Below are positions 1-6,590 of a stretch of DNA of 14,009 nucleotides, in pieces (the first letter of the stretch is position 1; each line of letters begins with the position of its first letter). The stretch covers positions 1 through 14,009 of the forward strand of contig CAZSSM010000129.1 in assembly GCA_964609385.1 (NCBI GenBank), written 5' to 3'. Under the pieces are notes generated by a model, which was not told the origin of the DNA, ran no database searches, and was given only the letters and a program-made list of their open reading frames with translations. The position numbers and the translations under genes are program-made. Source of the stretch: CAZSSM01 sp964609385. Lineage in GTDB: Bacteria > Planctomycetota > Planctomycetia > Isosphaerales > Isosphaeraceae.

Positions 1-849
1 CTCCGAGAAGCCAACGAAGACGCCGAGGAGGTCGAGGACGACGAAGACGACGAAGCGGACGATATCCTCGAAGCCGAGGCGATCGACACCGATCGGGGCG
101 AACCGGAACCCACCGCCACGTCGCGAACCCCTCGCGAACCGGAGCGGTCCACCGTCGAAGGTGCACCGGCATGCCCACCCTTGGCCTGGATGGTCGTCGA
201 GGAAGCGCCGATCGAGATCGTCATCGGCTCGCGACCCGCCTGGGTCTATGAGACCGATCCCTCGCCGACTCCAACGTCTCCGAGCGCGTGTTCGCCTGAC
301 CTTGAGCCAAGCATTAACATAAGCAAGGCATCCGTTCCCATTCCACCCAAGACAACCCAAAGGGTGGCTGGGGACTGCGAAGCAGACCCCGGGGCCGATG
401 TCTCGAGGCCGACACCCGAAGGTTTGGCACTCGCGACGGTCTCTTCAGATCGTCTCGAGCCACCGGTCCCGCCTAATGAGCCGATCCCGATCGCCGATCA
501 GGAGCACGCTTCGAGGCCGGACCGGTGGCTCGCGACGATCGTCGCGATCTCGATCGTCGTCGCGATCACGCTTGTTTTGTTGCTTGTGCTGATCGCGTTG
601 ATCGTCGCGATAATCCCCGTGGCGCTGACCGGATTCACCCTGATCGGGGTGATCCGTTGGGTGATCCGCCTGACCTACCAATGGCGGGCCGGCGTGATCG
701 TCCTTCGGGGCGGAGGAGCCGACTTGTGCCCGACCCCCGTCGGATGGGCACAGCGATGGACATCGCCACCAATTCCCATGAGGTCCGATGTGGTCCGGAG
801 TCTCGGCGCGATCGCGTTGGCGGGGCGCACGCGACCGCAACGCGAATGA
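1..849 (+). CDS. C-terminal part of an unrecognised membrane protein (5' end outside window)
   Basis: The frame is open from base 1 to the TGA at 847-849, so the true start lies outside the window; 282 residues are visible. Numbering from base 1, residues about 6-27 are almost entirely Asp/Glu with Ala. A Pro/Thr/Ser-rich, presumably disordered stretch runs to about residue 175. An uninterrupted hydrophobic segment of roughly 45 residues (about 177-222) is long enough for two membrane helices and is followed by Arg-rich loops. The other two forward frames over the acidic part read as Arg/Lys/Ser-rich noise, which favours this frame. No catalytic motif is visible and I do not recognise the family. 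The last 45 residues or so look less protein-like. A role as a membrane-anchored protein with an acidic cytoplasmic or periplasmic region is inference only. Confidence 0.55.
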   Translation, partial: LREANEDAEEVEDDEDDEADDILEAEAIDTDRGEPEPTATSRTPREPERSTVEGAPACPPLAWMVVEEAPIEIVIGSRPAWVYETDPSPTPTSPSACSPDLEPSINISKASVPIPPKTTQRVAGDCEADPGADVSRPTPEGLALATVSSDRLEPPVPPNEPIPIADQEHASRPDRWLATIVAISIVVAITLVLLLVLIALIVAIIPVALTGFTLIGVIRWVIRLTYQWRAGVIVLRGGGADLCPTPVGWAQRWTSPPIPMRSDVVRSLGAIALAGRTRPQRE

Positions 850-1319
850 TCCGATCGGCGTTCCGGAGCATCGCCAGGCGATCGCCCGCACGACCGACCG
901 AGACTCGCTGACGGCCCGCCATCCGTGGGGCCCGATCCACGCGAGATCCTTGTCGATGGGTCGTCCCGGTCGATCGTCTCGTCGCGACACGGGGCGCCGG
1001 GGCGGATCCGGCCCGCAAGCCGGTCCGCACGACCGCGAGGAGCGGGGGCTCTTTGGCAATTCGGAATCACACGGATCGAGATGTCGGCCGATACTCATAC
1101 GATCGACCGACGTGGCTTTGTACGCGCCGAAGCGAAATCACCGTTCGGGTTGTGCCGGCTGCGACCCGTCATCGACGAGTAAAAACGGCCAGAAAGTCGG
1201 GGCCGGGAAGTCGAGGGGGTGCCACCAAAGACCGCGATTGCACAACGACCCGCTCCCTCACGCGATCTTCTTATCGAGGCGGCGGTCTCGAGTCCCATGG
1301 GAAATCGGGTCCGATCGTG
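850..1319. other. Intergenic region, no supported gene
   Basis: Open frames exist on both strands, but their translations are dominated by Arg, Ser, Pro and His, as expected for random GC-rich sequence. I saw no convincing hairpin terminator with a T-tract after the stop at 849. The only notable element is the promoter-like pair that begins at its right edge. Confidence 0.5.
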
Positions 1320-1349
1320 TTGACTTGGATCTGGCATGACCCCTATGAT
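1320..1349 (+). promoter_or_regulatory. Sigma-70-like promoter candidate upstream of leuA
   Basis: TTGACT at 1320-1325 and TATGAT at 1344-1349 are separated by 18 bases. Each hexamer differs from the housekeeping consensus at one position, which is unusual in such GC-rich sequence. A transcript would start near 1356, just ahead of the small ORF at 1368 and about 450 bases ahead of leuA. Planctomycete promoters are poorly characterised, so function is inferred from the match to the general bacterial consensus. Confidence 0.45.
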
Positions 1350-1367
1350 CACGGCCGCACGGCTGGC

Positions 1368-1583
1368 ATGGCGTTGGCGGCCCGTTCGCGTGAACAGGCC
1401 CGCGCCGCTCGATGTCTTCTGGAGAGGATCCCCGACCCATTCGGGAATCTCGCGCTGGCATTGATCATGGATCGGACTCAACTCACCCTCACGCATGACC
1501 TGCGTCAGCTTCCGGGACGCCTCGGCGACCTGGCCCTACAACTGGGCCTGGACGCGTGGGTCCCGTCGAGGGTCTATGGTTGA
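1368..1583 (+). CDS. Possible small leucine-rich protein, unrecognised
   Basis: ATG at 1368 to TGA at 1581-1583 gives 71 residues, 15 of them Leu, with an alternating Leu/Ala pattern suggesting amphipathic helices. The same frame is open upstream, but changes from Arg-rich noise to protein-like composition only near 1318-1368; a GTG at 1318 is an alternative start. It sits about 20 bases downstream of the promoter-like element at 1320-1349 and ends 222 bases before leuA. No clear ribosome binding site precedes the ATG. It could be a small hypothetical protein, the remnant of a larger gene, or a chance frame. A leucine-dependent leader function is conceivable but not shown. Confidence 0.3.
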   Translation: MALAARSREQARAARCLLERIPDPFGNLALALIMDRTQLTLTHDLRQLPGRLGDLALQLGLDAWVPSRVYG

Positions 1584-1805
1584 GCCGAGAGAGACCGACA
1601 GCCGGTCGTCGAAGGCCACACCGAACCGCCCCGGGATCCACGCAAGCGTCGCGATGGGTCGCGGGGCGTTCGCGTTCCGGGCCTGGATCGGCCGCTCGAA
1701 TCGTGGAGCCTTTTGGCAGTCCTGGCTGGCCTTTCGGAGTGAGGCGCGACGCCGACGAGTCCCGCCAGAGGCCTTGCACATCACCACGATCAGGGAGTCC
1801 GTAAA
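1584..1805 (+). other. leuA upstream region
   Basis: A 222-base stretch between the small ORF and leuA. It contains a short potential hairpin (CGCGA 1650-1654 with TCGCG 1659-1663, loop of four) but no T-tract and no recognisable T-box or other riboswitch. The leuA ribosome binding site lies at 1792-1797. Confidence 0.4.
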
Positions 1806-3395
1806 ATGTCATCGGCCGATGTTTATCCGCATGCGAATCGGATCCGGATCTTCGACACCACCTTGCGTGACGGTGAGCAGTCGCCGGGCGCGAGCATGAG
1901 TATCAGCGAGAAGCTGGAGATGGCCCGCGCCCTGGCCGGTCTGGGCGTCGACATCATCGAAGCCGGCTTCCCGATCGCCTCGGCCGGTGACTTCGAGGCG
2001 GTTCGAACCATCGCTGAGGACCTCCGGGGCGTGACCGTCTGCGGCCTGGCCCGCTGCAATCCGCGCGACATCGACCGGGCCTGGGAAGCTTTGCAGCCCG
2101 CTCAGTCGCCTCGGATCCACGTCTTCCTGGCCACCTCGGCGATTCATCGCGAGCATAAGCTACGGATGACGCCCGATCAGGTCCTCGAGCGCGCTGTCGC
2201 CGGTGTCACTCAGGCCCGAGCGTTCTGCGAGGACGTCGAGTTCAGCCCCGAGGACGCCGCCCGGACCGAGATCGACTTCCTCTGCCGGGTCGTTGAGGCG
2301 GCCATAGAGGCCGGCGCCACCACCGTCAATATCCCCGACACCGTCGGTTACACCACGCCAGACATCTATGCCCATACCATCCGGACGCTCCGCCTGCGCG
2401 TGCCCAACATCGATCGGGCCATCATCAGCGTCCACTGCCACGATGACCTCGGCCTGGCCGTGGCCAACAGCTTGGCCGCCTGTCGCGAAGGGGCCCGCCA
2501 GGTCGAGTGCACGATCAACGGGATCGGCGAACGCGCGGGCAACGCTTCGCTTGAAGAGATCGTCATGGCCTTGAAGGTCCGCGAGGACTACTACCAATTC
2601 CAGACCGGGATCGACACCCGCAAGCTCTACCCGGTCAGTCGGATGCTCACCACAATCACCGGCTTGGTCGTTCAACGCAACAAGGCGATCGTCGGTCGCA
2701 ACGCCTTCGCCCACGAAGCCGGGATCCACCAAGACGGGTTCCTCAAAGAGCGCTCGACCTACGAGATCATGAAGCCCGAGGACGTCGGGGTCCCCCGGAC
2801 CGACCTGGTCCTGGGCAAGCACTCCGGGCGGCACGCGCTCCGCGATCGCGTTGAGGCCTTGGGATATCACCTCAATGACGAGCAACTAGCGCTGCTCTTC
2901 GACGACTTCAAGGCCCTCGCCGATAAGAAGAAGGAGGTCTTCGACGAGGACATCATGGTCCTGACCGAGAAGTATATTCAGGATGTCCCGTCGATCTGGG
3001 AGTTGGTCGGCTTGCAAACGACGGCCGGGTCGAACATCTTGCCGACGGCCACCGTCAGCCACCGGAATCCCGAAGGCGAGGTCGTCCAGGACGCGGCGAT
3101 CGGCGACGGCCCGGTCGACGCGATCTTCAAGGCGGTCGAGCGGGTCACGGCCGTCCAGGCGACGCTCCGGAACTACCAGGTCCGCGGGGTCACCGGCGGG
3201 ATGGACGCCCAAGGTGAGGTGGTCCTGGAGTTGGAGTCGTCCGAGAACGGCAAGACCTATCGGGGTCGCGCTGTCTCCACCGACATTATCGAGGCCTCGG
3301 CGATGGCCTATCTCAATGCGATCAACCTGATCCTGGCCCGTCGCGAGCGCGATGCCCAGACCGAGGTCGTCGGTCGGCCCGGCGCGGGCGCTTGA
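1806..3395 (+). CDS. leuA: 2-isopropylmalate synthase
   Basis: Catalyses the first committed step of leucine biosynthesis, condensing acetyl-CoA with 2-oxoisovalerate to give 2-isopropylmalate in the cytoplasm. The 529-residue length fits the full bacterial LeuA with its regulatory domain. The TIM-barrel starts with FDTTLRDGEQ (residues 16-25; R21 and D22 catalytic/metal site). HCHDD at 210-214 supplies the two metal-binding His residues, and NGIGERAGN at 238-246 ends with the metal-ligand Asn. KHSGRHA (338-344) lies in the linker region. From about residue 395 to 518 is the C-terminal LeuA dimer/allosteric domain, starting near the QTTAGSN motif, so leucine feedback inhibition is likely. AGGGAG at 1792-1797, eight bases ahead of the ATG, supports the start. 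No other leu or ilv gene is adjacent. The next gene is convergent, so leuA is probably monocistronic or co-transcribed only with the small ORF upstream. Confidence 0.97.
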   Translation: MSSADVYPHANRIRIFDTTLRDGEQSPGASMSISEKLEMARALAGLGVDIIEAGFPIASAGDFEAVRTIAEDLRGVTVCGLARCNPRDIDRAWEALQPAQSPRIHVFLATSAIHREHKLRMTPDQVLERAVAGVTQARAFCEDVEFSPEDAARTEIDFLCRVVEAAIEAGATTVNIPDTVGYTTPDIYAHTIRTLRLRVPNIDRAIISVHCHDDLGLAVANSLAACREGARQVECTINGIGERAGNASLEEIVMALKVREDYYQFQTGIDTRKLYPVSRMLTTITGLVVQRNKAIVGRNAFAHEAGIHQDGFLKERSTYEIMKPEDVGVPRTDLVLGKHSGRHALRDRVEALGYHLNDEQLALLFDDFKALADKKKEVFDEDIMVLTEKYIQDVPSIWELVGLQTTAGSNILPTATVSHRNPEGEVVQDAAIGDGPVDAIFKAVERVTAVQATLRNYQVRGVTGGMDAQGEVVLELESSENGKTYRGRAVSTDIIEASAMAYLNAINLILARRERDAQTEVVGRPGAGA

Positions 3396-3406
3396 GGCTT
3401 CCGGCT

Positions 3407-3423
3407 CGAGGGCTGGCCCTTCG
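3407..3423. terminator. Small hairpin in the leuA/nagB convergent gap
   Basis: CGAGGG (3407-3412) can pair with CCTTCG (3418-3423), including one G-T wobble, around a five-base loop. It lies in the 37-base gap between two convergent stop codons, where a bidirectional terminator would be expected. There is no T-tract on either side, so termination is inferred from position. Confidence 0.35.
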
Positions 3424-3432
3424 CTCTTCGGG

Positions 3433-4245
3433 TCAGTCCCGGAGCAGGGCGGCGGCGTCCGAGTTGAGCCACCAGGTTACGTTGGGGCCGACTTGCTGCA
3501 GCAGCGAGCCGGGGACGCGCCCGGTGATCGGGCCATCGAGCGAGCGGGCGACCGCCTCGGCCTTGGTCGTGCCGAAGGCCAGCATCACGATCTGGCGGGC
3601 GGCCAGGATCGGTTCGGTCCCCAAGGCTAAGGCGTGGCGCGGGACGTGGTCGCGGCCCCCGAAGGAAGGGCCGGCGTCGGCCCGCGTGACCGGATGCAAG
3701 GTGATCCGACGCGTCGGCAATTGCGAGGCGGCTGGTCCCGGCAGGTCGGTCGGCTCATTGAACCCGATATGCCCGTTGCGGCCGATCCCTAGCAGTTGGA
3801 GGTCGATCCCGCCCTCGCGCACGATCCAGCGGTCGAACTGTCGGCAGTGCTCGCCGATGGCCCAGTGCGGGACGCTGCCGTCGAGCAGGTGTGTTTGATT
3901 GGCCGGCACGTCGATCTGACCGAACAGATGCTGGTGCATGTAATAGTGATAGCTGTTCGGGTCCAGCGGGCTGATGGGGTAGTACTCGTCTAGGTTGTAG
4001 ATGACCGCCTTGGCGAAGCTCAAGTGCCCTCGACGGTGCAGGTCGACCAGCTCGGCGTAGAACGGGATCGGCGTGGAGCCGGTGGCCATGCCGAGCACGA
4101 CCTTGGCGTCGGCACGCTGCTCGCCGATCCGCGTCATGGCGTCGGCCCAGAACTGCGCCGCGGCCTGTGAGGCGGTCATCTTGTCGGGGTAGATATGGAC
4201 CGTCGCCCCCTGGCGTGTCAGGGTCCGTACGGGTGTCTTACTCAT
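3433..4245 (-). CDS. nagB: Glucosamine-6-phosphate deaminase (NagB family)
   Basis: Predicted to convert glucosamine-6-phosphate to fructose-6-phosphate and ammonia, feeding amino sugars into glycolysis. The 270-residue protein has the family blocks in order: phosphate-binding GMATGSTP (52-59), NLDEY (84-88), the SYHYYM segment (98-103), and GIGRNGHIGFNEP (153-165), which carries the catalytic His159 and Glu164. Asn157 replaces the Asp of the E. coli enzyme, as in Bacillus-type NagB. A KAEAV segment near the C-terminus is also typical. The first 15 residues or so extend beyond many homologues; no strong ribosome binding site is visible at the ATG (4245). It lies 98 bases downstream of the PIG-L gene on the same strand and is probably its operon partner. 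The substrate could be a related hexosamine phosphate rather than glucosamine-6-phosphate itself. Confidence 0.9.
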   Translation of the reverse strand: MSKTPVRTLTRQGATVHIYPDKMTASQAAAQFWADAMTRIGEQRADAKVVLGMATGSTPIPFYAELVDLHRRGHLSFAKAVIYNLDEYYPISPLDPNSYHYYMHQHLFGQIDVPANQTHLLDGSVPHWAIGEHCRQFDRWIVREGGIDLQLLGIGRNGHIGFNEPTDLPGPAASQLPTRRITLHPVTRADAGPSFGGRDHVPRHALALGTEPILAARQIVMLAFGTTKAEAVARSLDGPITGRVPGSLLQQVGPNVTWWLNSDAAALLRD

Positions 4246-4343
4246 GATCGTAGGGCGCCTCGGGGGGAAGGCTCGGCGGGAGTTTGAGAGGTCGGAGAAG
4301 CGGACCTGGCGATGGGCTTCGATGTTGGGATGGGTCTGGGGGA

Positions 4344-5315
4344 TCAGCCGAGTCGCGATCCGTTGGTGGCGTTCGCGGTCCAGGCTGTGGCGGCCTCGGG
4401 ATCGAGCTGGCCTTGGAGGATCCCCAAGGCGATCTGGACCGGATCGTTCATGGCCGTCGGCGACAACTCGACGGCCTGCGGATCGAACCGCTCGATCTGG
4501 AACAGCTCGACGCCGACGAACCGGTCATCGAGCCGGTGGGCGCGTCCGGCGAGGCTATGCCCCTCGGCCCATTCGCGAGCCAAGGCGGCGTAGGCCCGAC
4601 CCAGGTGCGAGCTGAATTCGGTGTAGTCGGTCAGGAGGATCTGCGAGGCGTGGCAGTGGATGGCCCACTCCTTGGTCCGCTCGGCCTCGCCGTTGTAGGT
4701 CAGGTAGGCGTTGGGTCGGGGCAAGGGTCCCCAAGGGGTCCAACCGGTCAGGACCAGCGTGTCGGTCAGCTCGGCGCCGATCAGGCCAATGCTGCCGATG
4801 ATACGCGTCATCTTGTGAGCCACGTGAGCATCGTTGAAGGGAGGCAGGATGATCGCGCCGGGCTTGTGGGTCCGGAACCAGTCGATGACCTTGTCCAAGT
4901 CGGAGGGGGTCGGTCGATAGCCGGGGTTGCGGTAGCCTTCGAGGTTCCAGCAGACCGGCTCGGCGCCGAGGATGTTGCATTCGAGCTTGAACTCGGCCTC
5001 GCGGACCGAGATCTTTTTTCGGTCGTCCAGCCAGGGGGCCGCGACGTTCCGTTCGCCGGCGAAGACGAGGATCTCGAAGACGGGCATGCCGAGCCGGACG
5101 GCGTACTCGTGGATCAGGCAGGCGGCGGTGATGGCGCCGTCGTCGGCGTGCGGGCAGAGCATGACCAGCGGTCGCTGGTTGGAGATCGCGTGGCGCAGGG
5201 GGTCGCGGACGTCTTCGAGTTGCCCGTGCTGGGTCCCCGGCTGGATCGAGCCGAGCAGGTGATCGAAGACGGCACGTCGGGAAATCGCGGACTCGGTCGT
5301 GGGCTTGTCGGACAT
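4344..5315 (-). CDS. PIG-L family (LmbE-like) zinc-dependent N-deacetylase
   Basis: A 323-residue predicted metal-dependent deacetylase of N-acetylglucosaminyl substrates, in the fold shared by PIG-L, MshB and LmbE. PHADDG at 55-60 corresponds to the family HPDD motif (His56, Asp58, Asp59), with Gly in place of the usual trailing Glu. NDAHVAHK at 161-168 offers the third zinc ligand (His164 or His167). No signal peptide is visible, so it is probably cytoplasmic. The frame remains open upstream to 5519, but that 68-residue extension is Arg/Pro/Ser-rich and atypical. The ATG at 5315, about 50 residues before the zinc motif, is therefore preferred although its ribosome binding site is weak. The gene precedes nagB on the same strand, suggesting deacetylation followed by deamination of an amino sugar. 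The exact substrate cannot be read from the sequence. Confidence 0.85.
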   Translation of the reverse strand: MSDKPTTESAISRRAVFDHLLGSIQPGTQHGQLEDVRDPLRHAISNQRPLVMLCPHADDGAITAACLIHEYAVRLGMPVFEILVFAGERNVAAPWLDDRKKISVREAEFKLECNILGAEPVCWNLEGYRNPGYRPTPSDLDKVIDWFRTHKPGAIILPPFNDAHVAHKMTRIIGSIGLIGAELTDTLVLTGWTPWGPLPRPNAYLTYNGEAERTKEWAIHCHASQILLTDYTEFSSHLGRAYAALAREWAEGHSLAGRAHRLDDRFVGVELFQIERFDPQAVELSPTAMNDPVQIALGILQGQLDPEAATAWTANATNGSRLG

Positions 5316-5490
5316 AGGTCGAGGCTCGATTCCGGAGTCACGCGCATTAGTGCCGCAATTGGGCACCGGTACCCGGCGCGGAGGGGCTCGACGGGGGATA
5401 AGTGGATGCGGGCACGAGGAGTTGCGTCGTCGGCACGATCTCCCGAGCCCGGTCAGATCAGCCCGTCGCCCGAACGTCCGGCTTGCCGCC

Positions 5491-5519
5491 AATCTACGGC
5501 TCACGCCCGACACCGTCAA
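5491..5519 (-). promoter_or_regulatory. Promoter candidate for the PIG-L/nagB unit
   Basis: Read on the minus strand, TTGACG (5519-5514) and TAGATT (5496-5491) are separated by 17 bases. The -35 matches the housekeeping consensus at five positions and the -10 at four. Transcription would start near 5484, giving a leader of about 170 bases ahead of the PIG-L ATG at 5315. Inferred from consensus only. Confidence 0.4.
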
Positions 5520-5611
5520 CTCGGTGGTCGAGCTCTGAGCGCTTCGTGTTTCATTGTCTCAGCAGAATCGATGCCATCCGCTCGGATCGGCCGGAGCGAA
5601 GCCGCACGCGT

Positions 5612-5646
5612 CGGAGCCCGCGACCCCTGTTTGCCCGCGGGCTCCG
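5612..5646 (-). terminator. Strong inverted repeat downstream of the cNMP-domain gene
   Basis: An 11-base perfect inverted repeat (5612-5622 with 5636-5646) surrounds a 13-base loop. The stem is very GC-rich. It starts about 64 bases after the stop of the cNMP-domain gene on the minus strand, where a terminator is expected. There is no T-tract, so it may instead stabilise the 3' end of the message or act with Rho. Confidence 0.5.
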
Positions 5647-5709
5647 GTAATCAAGATCGGATGCGAATCATCTCAACGCTGCATTGAGTCAGGCGACGCG
5701 CCATCCCTA

Positions 5710-6270
5710 TCAGAACAGTTGCTTGCGGAACCGGCTCCACTCGGTCTCGGACTTCCTCGGCGAAGACATGTAGGTTAAGCCGAGGAAGCGATCCAATTGG
5801 TTCTCGATATCGGCGAACTGATGACTGAGCGTCCGGGCGCTGCTGAAGGCCAAAGCCTCGGCGGCGCGGGGGTGGTCGCTCCGGAGCTGCTCATGGGCCT
5901 GACGATCCATGACCAGCCGCCAGAGGTCGGTTTCGGCGCGGACCGAGACGATCGCCGGCTGACCGGTATAGAACGATGTCTCGCCGAAGACCGCGGGGGC
6001 GTCGAAGACCAGTTGGGCCGGGTCGGAGTGGATGTGCGCGGCCGTGGTCACGTCCGAGACACCCGAACCGTGATCACGCCAGACAAGGAAACGTCCTTCC
6101 AACACGAACGACAGCAAATCGTTGGGTTGCCCCTGGCAAATGACCACCGTGCCGGCTGACACATGGTCCTCGCGGAGATGGTCGAAGAGGACCCGTCGCA
6201 GGTCCAGATCAACCCCCTCCAGCCAATCCGCCTCCAGGAACCGCCGTTCCGCCTCAACGACCATGATCAT
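5710..6270 (-). CDS. Cyclic nucleotide-binding-domain (Crp-like) protein
   Basis: A small protein, 186 residues from the ATG at 6270, built on a single double-stranded beta-helix domain of the cNMP-binding type. The order is typical: a helix with an L-x-x-L pattern, then SAGTVVICQGQPND, a LEGRFLVW strand, VFGETSFYTGQP (matching the family phosphate-binding cassette around FGE), and a following strand with an RAETDLWRL segment. A helical C-terminus follows, but I see no helix-turn-helix, so it is not an obvious transcription factor. The cassette lacks a clear Arg-x-Ala-Ala-type ending, so nucleotide binding is uncertain. The frame is open to an ATG at 6402, but the extra 44 residues look non-coding. 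The start at 6270 places the domain near the N-terminus as usual, without a strong ribosome binding site. It follows the transporter gene (6591-8033) on the same strand. Confidence 0.75.
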   Translation of the reverse strand: MIMVVEAERRFLEADWLEGVDLDLRRVLFDHLREDHVSAGTVVICQGQPNDLLSFVLEGRFLVWRDHGSGVSDVTTAAHIHSDPAQLVFDAPAVFGETSFYTGQPAIVSVRAETDLWRLVMDRQAHEQLRSDHPRAAEALAFSSARTLSHQFADIENQLDRFLGLTYMSSPRKSETEWSRFRKQLF

Positions 6271-6590
6271 GACTTCGACCCCATCGGAATAGCCGCTCGA
6301 GATAACGCCGAGAACGAGACCCCCCGCAGGTCTCCTCCTCAAATGCCTGCCTGATGATGGACGATGACCGCTAGCAAACGCCATCCATAGCGCCTGCCCC
6401 ATGCGGAATTCATCGAGTCCTCACACAGGATTTATACGATCCGTCTTGCCAAAAGTTGTCTCCCAATCTCCGCTTTTTCGCCGAGAGATCCCCCTGTTCG
6501 GCCCAGACCGGATCGGCTCGTCGCCTAGGTACAACGTGTCTGGGGATTTGCGTCCCTCGTCTGGTCGGGACTGTGATTGGCATCCGGCTC
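6271..6590 (-). other. Transporter to cNMP-gene intergenic region with AT-rich promoter-like patch
   Basis: 320 bases between the transporter stop and the chosen cNMP-domain start. Around 6430-6480 the sequence is markedly AT-richer than its surroundings and contains TATAAA on the minus strand (6436-6431) with a weak -35 (ACAACT, 6459-6454, spacing 17). A transcript from there would begin near 6424, ahead of the leader ORF at 6413. This suggests the cNMP-domain gene can be transcribed independently of the transporter. Confidence 0.35.
6339..6413 (-). CDS. Possible 24-residue leader ORF
   Basis: On the minus strand, an ATG at 6413 is preceded by GAGG (6422-6419) five bases away, a better ribosome binding site than that of any start for the cNMP-domain frame. 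It encodes 24 residues ending at TGA 6341-6339, about 70 bases before the ATG at 6270. The peptide is Trp/Arg-rich at first and hydrophobic later, with no known similarity. It may be a leader peptide that couples translation into the downstream gene, or chance. Confidence 0.2.
   Translation of the reverse strand: MNSAWGRRYGWRLLAVIVHHQAGI

Larger units (their letters stand above)
5316..5709. other. Intergenic region with promoter candidate and inverted repeat
   Basis: 394 bases between the PIG-L start and the stop of the cNMP-domain gene. Forward and reverse frames give no protein-like translation. It contains a promoter-like pair on the minus strand (5491-5519) and a strong inverted repeat (5612-5646), each listed separately. 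Confidence 0.5.

Noticed and set aside
445..1098. Long minus-strand open frame (217 codons) opposite the first gene
   Set aside because: Arg/Asp/Pro-rich translation without any fold-like pattern; typical antisense shadow in GC-rich DNA.
5316..5519. N-terminal extension of the PIG-L frame by 68 residues
   Set aside because: Arg/Pro/Ser-rich, unlike the family N-terminus, and it overlaps the likely promoter of the gene.
4284..5687. 467-codon plus-strand frame opposite the PIG-L gene
   Set aside because: It is the antisense of a gene with clear PIG-L motifs; its Gly/Asp/Val-rich translation is the usual shadow pattern.
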